DNA of 64,000 nucleotides from Casuarina equisetifolia. Taxonomy: Eukaryota; Streptophyta; Magnoliopsida; Fagales; Casuarinaceae. The notes under the pieces were generated by a model. The model ran no database searches and was not told the origin of the DNA. It saw nothing but the letters and a program-made list of their open reading frames with translations. Made by a program: the position numbers and the translations under genes. Positions 55,047-64,000 of the stretch are shown in pieces. The first letter of the stretch is position 1. Each line of letters starts with the position of its first letter. The DNA lies in the NCBI GenBank assembly GCA_028551475.1, contig CM052357.1:19701931-19765930 (forward strand), read 5' to 3'.

Positions 55047-57005
55047 AGTACTGAGGTTCATACTAAACCATGCATTTCTTTCAATGATTTAGTATTTAGT
55101 ATTTAGTATTTTTTTTTATTGAATTTCTTTTTTCTTTGTGCTGAATGAGATATCCGAATTTACTAGTATGTAGAAGTTTACCCATCTAGATGGTTATTTC
55201 AATACTTCAGTTGCTTTTTTTCCCCCTAATTATAACACATACACTCAATTCATGCACATGAGATGTCGAATACTAGATCTCATGGTGGGAATCTCTATTA
55301 TCTCACTCCCACTATTTCATTTTTGAGCTGGCTGCCCAGCAACTTATTACTTGAATTGCTGTTCTGTCAAAGTGTAGAATGGATTTTTTCATCGAATTGT
55401 ATTACTTTTTCTTTGACAGCTAAGTTTGGAAATTCTTATCATGATTATCAGATTGTAATGTGTCTTGTTTGCTACTATTGCAGGTTTTTCATGTTTGATC
55501 TTAAAGTTAGTCTCTTGGGAGATGCTCTGTATCATTCTTCAACATGTTTTGTAAACAATACTGGCACGGATGTTCAAAGCGAGGTCAGGAACCTGCTTAG
55601 GATGTCATTCTGGTGAGCTTCATTATTCATGTATCGTTTGTCAGATCGACTAGGTAGTGTCAGCTCGAGCAGAAGGTAGTTTTGATATATGAGTATCGTA
55701 CATAAAGGAAACTTTGAATTGGTGAAAACTTTAAAGTTTCCTTTTGCAACTATATGTGGTTGGAGATGAGGTCCTTCTGTATTGTTTTCAAAAACTTAGC
55801 CAAGATCTTCCAGCAAATTTGGCGAACACTCATTCTCAACATAAGATCCTTCTAGTATTTCTCTCGAGCGTTCTAATTACCTGCTAATCCCAAAGACATG
55901 ATGAACACATTGACCATTGAAAATAGGATTCATCTTTGAGGTAACTTTTGCGACTTGGTTGGATCCCATGCCCTGATGTCCGTTGTTAATGGAATTGGTC
56001 AACTCTAGATCTTCGATCTTCGCTAATCAAGCCCATCTTTCTTATTTCTGGTTGGATTCCTGCTTGGGTTCTGGAGAGGCAGTGAGGACTCTGTAAAAGC
56101 TGATTACCCTTAGGAGATGGGACAACATGCTTATTCCACTGGTCGCATAACCTTTACTCCTAAGGGCTTTCGGTATACCGGGACTAAGTTTATAAATTCT
56201 CAATGCCCAAGACAGAATGAAGAAGGTCCTTGCATATTTTCTCTTCTCTCATTGCATCCTTTCTGTTTTTATTACTGGTCCAGATAATATTGAAAAATAT
56301 TTTGTTAGTCTTTTAATTAATGAATGAATTAAAAATTAGTTTTTTTTAATTAATAAATGAATTAAAGGATTTGGAGGTGTTCCTGGCATCCTGGTAACAG
56401 TTTTGCTCCTATACCATGGCACTGTCACGATATCCAACAACAGGAACCATTGGAAGGCCCTGTTTCTTATATGGGGATCATCAGACAGGTCTCCGAGAGA
56501 GCAGCTTCAGCCATCTTTATTAAGCAGTATAATGCAAGGAAAGAAAAATGGGTTATCTTATTAAGCGAGATTTCTCGGGATTCTTTCACCGTCACATCTC
56601 AATCCATCGTGGGATCTAGTGCCTGTCAAAAAGCAAGCCCTGTTCAATCAATATCACTTTGAAATTCCTGTCCACTCTTTAGAAAAGGCGAAGGAGTGGA
56701 CCAGACAGCTCGTTAAATGAAAATTGTCTCCTCTTCAACACTTTGCCAGAAGCTCTGATGGGTAATTCCTGTTCATAAAACAGCCAAATCCACTCCATGA
56801 TTACCACAAATCTTTCCTTTTTCTTGGACTGTTTGCACGTTTTAGATAAGAATTATGTGGTGGGATTTTATGTAAAGAATCTAGATTGGTTTATCTTCGT
56901 TCAAGCGTGCAGAAAAAGCCTCTTTCCACTTATTTTATTCTGTAGAGGATAAGCACCAAACTCATCACCCCCTTCTTTTCGCTCAAGGATTTGCTTTTTG
57001 CGAAC
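55047..57005. other. Intergenic between MORF9 and the At5g39570-like gene
   Basis: Begins with the MORF9 3' UTR. Short open frames at 55263-55616 and 56450-56662 match nothing I know. The final few hundred bases are the presumed promoter and leader of the next gene; a leader intron is possible but not demonstrated. Confidence 0.5.
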
Positions 57006-57041
57006 ATGGGATCATTCACAAGTGGCTGCCGGAGAAATTAG
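57006..57041 (+). promoter_or_regulatory. Short upstream open reading frame
   Basis: An ATG at 57006 opens a 12-codon frame including stop that closes 20 bases before the main ATG at 57062. If transcribed it could lower or condition translation of the main frame. Whether it lies in the mature leader depends on the unknown transcription start. Confidence 0.4.
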
Positions 57042-57061
57042 CAGAGTTTGATTGATCGACG

Positions 57062-57979
57062 ATGATGGCCTACAACAGCTCCAGCTATTTCGAGGACGAT
57101 CTCGTTGAGTACAACCTGAACCACCATCGTTATAATTATGATTCAGCTTCAACTCATGGCTCGATGCCTTATTCCAGCTACGAGTCCAACAACCACCCGT
57201 TCGAGTACAACTCAGTCCCCTATTATAGTTGCTATGATTCTCATAGTTATTCATCAATTGCATACTCAACCTCCACTTATGGTGGCCTTCGCAACCCTGG
57301 TCCGACTCAGTTTGCGATATCTTATTCTACGGTGGAGTTTGACGTACCTGAATTTGAAGATTATGATCCAACGCCTTATGGTGGTGGCTATGATCTCGCT
57401 CAAACCTATGGCAAGCCCCTTCCACCTTCAGATGAAATTTGCTATCCTCGTTCTACTGCGGATCCGAATTCTCTATCTCTGGACGGTGTTGCTCTTGGGT
57501 TTGGTCAGAAAGAGGAGGATGGAAGCAAAAAGTCCCTGCCATATGAAGAAGAGCAGCAAGTAAACGATAGCAAAGAGGAGCCTCATCATTATGACGATGA
57601 CTATTCTTGGTCTGGTCATGGAATTGGATATGGAAATGGAGCAGCAGAGGAGCCTGGTTACCAACCTGAGAAGCCAGTGCCCCCGCCTCCTAGCGGCTAT
57701 GGCTTAGAAGCCATGGACATTTGCGAAAGCTTATTTGGTTATTGGCCTTGCTGGTCCCGTGAGAAAAGAAGATGGAGTGATGGGCAAGAACCTGCAGATG
57801 AAGGAAGTAACAGTGATCCATGGAAGGGAAGTGCAGATTACATCTTTGGAAGCTCATGTCCGTACGGTGAAAGAAGGGATGCTGGCGGTAGCTATGGTGA
57901 TCCAAATTATTGCTATGCAAGGCATTATCAGGAACAGCCTCTTTACAGGCAGGTTGATTATGATGAGGATTCGTGGTGA
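57062..57979 (+). CDS. Tyr/Ser/Gly-rich protein related to Arabidopsis At5g39570
   Basis: Single open frame of 305 aa. No catalytic domain, signal peptide or membrane segment is visible. The N-terminal ~90 residues are rich in Tyr, Ser and Asn. A conserved core at ~100-130 reads FEDYDPTPYGGGYDLAQTYG then PLPPSDEICYPRS, which matches the EYDPTPYSGGYD...YGRPIPPSDE signature I recall from At5g39570 (a plant protein reported in phospholipase D/phosphatidic acid work). The middle is acidic with a YGxG stretch, then PEKPVPPPPSGYG, LFGYWPCWSREKRRW and a Tyr-rich acidic tail ending YDEDSW. The function is not established; a largely disordered regulatory or lipid-associated protein is an inference. 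There are two adjacent ATGs (57062, 57065). Confidence 0.8.
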   Translation: MMAYNSSSYFEDDLVEYNLNHHRYNYDSASTHGSMPYSSYESNNHPFEYNSVPYYSCYDSHSYSSIAYSTSTYGGLRNPGPTQFAISYSTVEFDVPEFEDYDPTPYGGGYDLAQTYGKPLPPSDEICYPRSTADPNSLSLDGVALGFGQKEEDGSKKSLPYEEEQQVNDSKEEPHHYDDDYSWSGHGIGYGNGAAEEPGYQPEKPVPPPPSGYGLEAMDICESLFGYWPCWSREKRRWSDGQEPADEGSNSDPWKGSADYIFGSSCPYGERRDAGGSYGDPNYCYARHYQEQPLYRQVDYDEDSW

Positions 57980-60780
57980 CTGATGCTAGATTTGCAAACT
58001 TTTAGCTGGTCAATCATCACGGCGAAGCTTCCAGTCCATGGAACTCTTGGTTGCTGAGAATAATTTAACATTCCTTTGTAAAAGTAGGAATAATTTCTAG
58101 TAATCTCAAGGAAGATTTTGAGGTCATTTGTACATTTGTATACTTGCTTTTCTTCTTCAAAGAAGTTGAAAAAATTTGGTTCCATTAATGTTGGATCATT
58201 ACTTTCTGTTGTCTAATGAAGCTAATTGAAGATATCTGCGTATTCTTTTGAAGATCTCATTATGGGACGGCCACGCTGCCTAGGAATTTTGCGTTTGATC
58301 GTGGATAAGCAACCTGTATTAAAGGCAATGGTGATAATTAAACAATGCCCCCCAAGATATCAGCATCATCATTCTCTAGAAGTCGTAAAAAATTCTCTAA
58401 GTAAGCACTCAGATCTGTATGAAAATCCATTCTCCTTTAATTCAAAAAGGTTCCGATTCACAAGTCAAAAAACGGATTTAAATACCAATTCTTTTTTGGG
58501 TCACATCGTTAAATCAAACACAAGACTAATATCAAGAGTACCGCCATTCACTGCAACTACCGTTGCTCAAAGAAGGCTTAAATTTGCCTCAAAAACCGAC
58601 TTAGAAATAAGAGGAAAAAAAAAACCACATTTAACAAGGTATAGTCTCCATACTTTAGTAATGCTGGACTAAATTCACACCACTCCTTACTTAGATATAC
58701 ATCTAAACATTTATATTGCAGTGACATTGTCAGCATAGATCAATTTATTCAAATTCATAGGGGTGCTACAAAAGTTTTGATGCTTTGATACCGTATAAAA
58801 AAGGCTTAAATCTATCTCAAAAACCTAATTATGAAGTGAGGAACACAATTATACTAACCAAATATATAACTCCATAGCTAAACAATGTGGGACTAAACAT
58901 TTACACCAAAACAAACACCTTAACAAACTTCTTCCTCAAATTATTAATTGGTATATTGTTACGATTATTGTGTCATTGTTATGCATCTCCTCTGAATATT
59001 GGCTTAAACTCCAAGTTAGTGAAACATATATGTTTCAACTGCGAAGCCAATATGAATGTTGAGGACTCTAGGTTCTTTTGGAAAAATAGGTGGTCCTCTG
59101 CTTGCATAGTTCATGCAATTGCAATTGATTGTTTTAGAGGGATTTAAAACAAGAATGACATCGTATAATTTTATTTGTACGTTTCTTGATCTACATCTTA
59201 GATTTGGAAAAAATGGTTAGAAAATTTATTTCTTTTCTAAAATCAGTTTATAAAGAGAGATGTAATTTGCTTATATATACATAGTAGATTCAACGACAAA
59301 TTGCAAGCAATGTGAAACTCTTTTTTCAACGGTAATGAAGCAAAAATACAAGTTCTATTAATAATATGACAAGAATTTTTTTTTTAATCTAAACCATGAG
59401 TCATAGTTTGATCTTATTACTTTATATTATGAGTTATGAATTCATATAGGAACTCATATTTTCCTCTTACAAGAAATAATCTATCTTTATACATTAGATT
59501 GACAACAAGTTACAAATAGAAGACTAATGACCCTATATTTTTCCTGCAGAATCTCCGTGGAGTGTTAATGCAGTTGCTGAGCTTTATAGGTAGCATTTCC
59601 TGCACATTTTCACTTTATCGGTCCCATTTTTGTCCGGCAAAACTGTGGGGCACTTTATGTATTGAAACACTCAAAAAGCAGCGCCAGGAAGATGTTTAAG
59701 GGCGGGGCTTGTTCAAAAGTCGGGTCAAAGACAAGCAAAGGACATTCGAATCAATTATCGTACTAAAATGTCATTAGGGAAGGCGGAAAAGTCACAAAGG
59801 TAGGGAAAGTGGTTGTCGATAAGATGTTTAATTAATGTATACTATTGTTCTTTGACATGGGGATGGACTCATTATACTTGATTAAGAGACAAGCATTAGC
59901 TTTAACATATTTAATTTGCTTGATGCTTCATTGAGTGTCTTAAATGCTCACAAAGTTAGCGGCTCTTAATCTTAATTAACACTCTTGGTTAACTTAAGCC
60001 AGTGCAGGACCATTTCAAAGAGCACTTGAGTAGCCAAAGTTGGCAGGGGGGAGAACAATCATCAAATGCCACTGAAGCAATCTCACTGTTTTCCCACGAA
60101 CTGTTTCAAAACGTACGAGGGATTTTACAGTACCAGCACGCCCTTCTGCAATGGTGTTTCCTGTTTACTATGAGGTTTGGCATGAAACCTCGTGGATATC
60201 ACCCTGTGATAGGGTGCTGCACCTTCCATTCTTGTATTTTTCTGGCCGTCGACCGTGTAGCTCCATGTGACTTGAGATTCCTTTCCTTTTTTTAAGTCCT
60301 TTTCTTCCCATTCGCAGCTAAGTTTCACACCTAAGAACAAATCTGTCACACCAAATCGGCTAGATTTTGGATCTATTAGAGTACCCTCCTCTTTTCTGTC
60401 TTCAGGAGTGATTCTGCAGAAATTTCTTCAGCTCTGCTCTTGTCATTTGAACTCACAACTTTTCTCTAATATGGCAAGGCCTTGATATACTTGATATACG
60501 TGAGGGATATGTTCGGAACATTCTAGTTGTGGATTTGTTATTGATGTTGGGTTAAGGTTATGGGTGTATATTACTACAAAAACATTATTATTTTCATAAG
60601 CACTCCTCAAAACCCCAAAATAATTCAAAAGGTTATTTGGTCCATATGCTGTGCCAACCTATAATATGGTTTCCATTCTGGGCCCCACTTCCCATAATAA
60701 CCTTGGGAAAAAACTAACTTAAATTCCCTCTTAGAAAACCTAAAGCTGAAACATACTCCAACATCAGCAGCTGTGTGACA
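57980..60780. other. Intergenic between At5g39570-like and DUF538 genes
   Basis: The first ~200 bases are probably 3' UTR. The remainder is AT-rich with short unrecognised open frames (58226-58672, 58887-59147, 60002-60295). No repeat array or RNA gene recognised. Confidence 0.5.
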
Positions 60781-61651
60781 ATGCCTCTGACACCCATGTC
60801 TTTCCTCACTCTCTTTCTTCTCCTTCTCCTGCCGCTCACTGCCACCTCCTCCATTCACAACCTCCTCCAGAGCCAAGGCCTCCCGGCGGGGCTCTTCCCG
60901 GAGAATGTGAAAGCGTATAGTCTCGATCCATCTGGTCTTCTGGAGGTGCACCTGGACCGGCCATGCTTGGCCAAGTTTGAGACCAGAGTGTACTTTGACA
61001 GCGTGGTCAGGGCGAACCTCAGCTTTGGTGGGCTTAAAGGGTTGGAGGGTCTGACTCAGGAAGAGCTTTTTCTATGGTTGCCTGTGAAAGATATCATAGT
61101 GAACGATCCATCTTCTGGGCTCATTCTGTTTGATATTGGCGTTGCTCACAAGCAGCTCTCCCTTTCTCTCTTTGAAGACCCTCCAGTTTGTAAACCTCAA
61201 GGTATTCTATTTCTCTCTGATTTTGATTTTGGCCTGCAAATTGGGTTGGAACTGGGTGTGGTTCTTCATTTTTGGGCACACTTTTTTCAATTCTCTTAAT
61301 CTGTTCTCTCCTCTGTTAGATATACTCAGTTTGGTTGGCGAGAAATCCGAGAGGCAACAATTGAAAAACTCAGGCTTGTCCTATGACTTTTTGATGCCAT
61401 GAGTAATGGATTAAACAGCCTGATTAAATTTTCTAAAATCACCTGATACCATTTCTTCAATTTTGCTTGCATGATCTTTTCATCGGCAGCCAAACAGAGT
61501 GATCATTGTTCAATTCTATCTCTTTGATTCTTTCCTAGAACTTTTCCATAATGGGGTTCTCTAATTAACATTGTGACTGGGAAATGCAGGTCTGTGGTTG
61601 CAGAAGGATGGCAGGAAGAAGATGGGATTTTCAATTTCAAAGATGAGATAA
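60781..61651 (+). CDS. Secreted DUF538 family protein
   Basis: Two exons, 60781-61201 and 61590-61651, give 160 aa. A hydrophobic signal peptide (FLTLFLLLLLPLTATSS, ~8-24) precedes the DUF538 domain: LQSQGLPAGLFPENVKAYSL, LEVHLDRPCLAKFETRVYFD, VRANLSFGGLKGLEGLTQEE, FLWLPVKDIIVNDPSSGLI and FDIGVAHKQLSLSLFEDPP. Exon 2 adds GLWLQKDGRKKMGFSISKMR, a basic tail. DUF538 proteins are plant-specific and stress-associated; structural work suggests a bactericidal-permeability-increasing-like fold, but no agreed biochemical role. The frame is open upstream to a GTG (60775); the ATG at 60781 is preferred. Without splicing, the exon 1 frame would run on into intron 1 and give a false 174-residue product. 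Confidence 0.92.
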
Positions 61652-62249
61652 CCAGATAACTTTTTTCATTTGATACATGATGTCCTCTTCTTTTTTGTTT
61701 CTTCTTTTTCCTTTTGTGAAAAGAATATGAGAGTTGACTTCATAGATGATGTTAAAGCCATAAAAATGGAAAACTTCGTATATTTGGTGATCAAATGGCA
61801 AAATTTTCAGGATTGTTTGATTCTTACCAGATCTTGCATTTAAAGAAAAACTCGTGTCATTGCTTTTATCGACCACCGACTCATTTATAGTTGCATTACA
61901 GCTAGTCAGTAAGAAAATCTAAATATTTATGCCATTACAATTTCTAGAACTTGGCCTGGAATTATGGTTCGTTATTATGATAACCATCTTTGTTGACCTT
62001 TACTTGAGGGTTTAAACCGTAGAAGTAGCTCTTGCTCTATAATATTTCTGATATTTGCTAATAAGTTGTTTAGTCTTAATTTTTCAAGTGGATTCATGTT
62101 CAAGCATAGAGCTGCATTTGGCAGTCTTTCACCTAATGTTATTGATACGATTGGCAGGCTTGCTTCTTTTAAGCATTAAAAATCGGCTGAGGGTCCATTA
62201 ACACTTATTTCCCATCTTCTTTTATTCTTCTCGTTGTGGGCTTCTGCAG

Positions 62250-62357
62250 CATTTTTTATTTTTTTTTATAAATACATGCATACACGAGAAGGAGGGGGTT
62301 TCAAACCCTCCTGGTGAACTTGCAGGCCGGAGACTCCTTAACTTAACACTATAGCAT
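62250..62357 (-). mobile_element. tRNA-derived SINE
   Basis: On the minus strand an A-box-like atagtgttaagttaagga (62352-62335) is followed by gtctccggcctgcaagtt, a palindromic B-box-like ggtttgaaacc (62307-62297), ccccctccttctcgtgta, and finally an A-rich tail (plus-strand t-run at 62261-62268). Internal Pol III promoter plus 3' A-tail is the SINE layout. Target duplication was not securely identified. Confidence 0.6.
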
Positions 62358-63775
62358 TATCTTCTCCCATTGGCAATGTACATTATAGCATTAACTTCTT
62401 TCTTCCCTTGTCAAAGCCGAACTCTTGCAAGGAACCAAATCACATCCTTGTTCTCTAGGTTCTCCTTCTCGTACTTCTGTTGTCATTTAGGGTAAACAAA
62501 CCACATCCTTGCTTTTCTTTCTTTGCATCTCAAAAAGCTTCAGAATTATTTTTTTTATTTAAAAAAAAAAAAACAAACGTATTCTCAGGCCATGAATGTA
62601 CAGCTCCATCGTCTTCCTCTTAATGTCAGTGGTAACGTACTATTTCTGACAAAAATTGACATAATATCGGTTTTTAACGCTGTTCGGAATGGGATATTTG
62701 TTATGAGGACTACCCTTGTGGTCTCAAGCATTTAGGTCGTCTTACAAGTTCGTTTTACATAAAGTTCATTTCTACGCGTGCAGGGAGAAATTTGTGTGCT
62801 CCTTTTTATAGAATAATTTCCACACTTTAGTGAACGAATTCAATTTTACTTCGCGATTTAATCACATGAAAATAAAAATCCTATGCGTCAAATCCCTGAT
62901 ATTTACAGAAATTATTTTTATATAAAAAGTCTATCTTTTAAACCTATGGATTTATGGAGGACTGCATATCTAAGGTACAAAAGTTCCATTATGAAAGAGG
63001 ACAAAGATCTTTCCAGAACATAAAAGAAGTAGCTAATAGTTACTAGATAATTTTTTTGTTTAAGTGATTGAATCCTTAACTAGTTTATGGGACTATCTCA
63101 TTTGTGCTGGATAGAAGTTTCATATAAAAAAAAATGGAGAAAAAAAAAGCTTATTGTGACAAAGCTTTAAAAAAAAATTATTCTTTTAATTTTTGAGTTA
63201 ACTTTTAGATAAAGTTTTTGAACTTTTAAATATAATATCGAAGCTTAAATTAAATTTATTATATATTGTGTGACCTTGAACCTAATGTTGTTTGGCATAC
63301 AAGAGTATGTATATAGAACAAAAGTCTTTTATCAAATATGTTATCCATTATAATAAAGCTTAAATACAAAAAAGTGATACTCTAACTTTTGATCTAAGTT
63401 TTATCTTAAACCTTTTAGCCTTCTAATACCTCAAAATGAATTATGGTCCAAGTATTTAGGTAAAAAAGTTAAAGGTTAATTTTTCATCAAGGGTTTGAGA
63501 TCTAAAACTATGAATTAGCTAAAAAGCAATTAAAAGGTGACTCACAGTTGGAAAAGAGAAAAATCTTGGTTTCATAGATTGATTGGAAACATAAATATAG
63601 AGTGATGAGTGAATAAGTCTCGGCTTATTACATGTTACTAAACATAATGATCATTAATTCCCATATTCTAAAAGCTACCTAAGTGTCTAAAGGCTAGAGA
63701 ACGGGACCAACGTATAAAGAATAGTCAGGAAGTTCTCTATATGCCATTAATGATCTGTAACAGCAGCTCCTTGGT

Positions 63776-63964
63776 TTGCTGAATCTCAAGCTTCTCGCCA
63801 TAAATTCCCTGCAGTTACAAAGAGTGTGCCATAAGTCAATACTTTCCGCGGAAACTTACGGAAGTGCAGGAAGTTCACATGGCAGTACAGTCTGCTTTTC
63901 AAACTTATTGATTGTACTTGTTTTAGTTTTTGGTCCTATATTGTATGTCCTACCTGGGATGTAG
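63776..63964 (+). other. Possible terminal exon with a hydrophobic C-terminal tail (weak)
   Basis: A 62-codon open frame contains a good acceptor-like ttccctgcag (ending ~63815) and ends with small residues (GSAGSSHGS) followed by a hydrophobic run FSNLLIVLVLVFGPILYVL and a stop, the layout of a GPI-anchor addition signal or a tail anchor. No upstream exons were found and I do not recognise a family, so it may be chance. Confidence 0.15.
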
Positions 63965-64000
63965 TTTGTTATGAGTTTGTTCTGATATGATGGGGGTACA

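Larger units (their letters stand above)
61652..64000. other. Intergenic 3' of the DUF538 gene to the window end
   Basis: 3' UTR of the DUF538 gene, then AT-rich DNA with a SINE at about 62250-62357 and a possible terminal exon near the end (63776-63964). Nothing else recognised. Confidence 0.5.

Overview
The window is nuclear DNA from a flowering plant, most likely a eudicot. It is AT-rich, has spliced genes with GT/AG introns, plant-only gene families (S-domain receptor kinases, MORF editing factors, DUF538) and plant-type LTR, LINE and tRNA-derived SINE debris. No operon, phage, CRISPR or prokaryotic feature is present. Exon boundaries below were worked out by hand from reading frame, splice sites and recalled family sequence; no database was searched.

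Layout: (1) 1-14.4 kb holds a tandem pair of intact G-type lectin S-receptor-like serine/threonine kinases (825 and 837 aa), each with seven exons of matching phase. Duplicated promoter blocks lie upstream, and a ~238-bp minisatellite of about four units follows the first copy only. (2) 14.4-26.3 kb is a gene-poor sink for transposable elements: an old composite repeat in two copies, a solo LTR of 1335 bp inserted into one copy (TGTTGGA...TCCAACA ends, near-identical 5-bp target duplication, uninterrupted paralogue nearby), LTR/primer-binding-site scraps, and a third, decayed S-domain kinase relic near 23.4-23.95 kb. (3) 26.4-27.5 kb holds an intronless PUB8-type U-box/ARM ubiquitin ligase. 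(4) 33.6-36.3 kb holds an FQR1/WrbA-type NAD(P)H:quinone reductase with a 23-bp first coding exon. (5) 36.7-38.3 kb is a minus-strand LINE ORF2 remnant. (6) 42.1-44.3 kb (minus) holds a seven-exon bHLH123/bHLH112-type transcription factor. (7) 53.2-55.0 kb holds a plastid MORF9-type RNA editing factor. (8) 57.06-57.98 kb encodes a Tyr/Ser/Gly-rich protein sharing a signature with Arabidopsis At5g39570. (9) 60.8-61.65 kb holds a two-exon secreted DUF538 protein.

The single-copy genes are unrelated neighbours, as is usual in plant genomes. The only functional cluster is the receptor-kinase pair plus relic, a typical birth-and-death array of candidate surface receptors: the kinase halves are nearly identical and the ectodomains have diverged. 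I found no convincing undescribed molecular system. The most informative structures are the kinase array with its copy-specific minisatellite, the triplicated promoter block, and the nested LTR with its empty-site paralogue.
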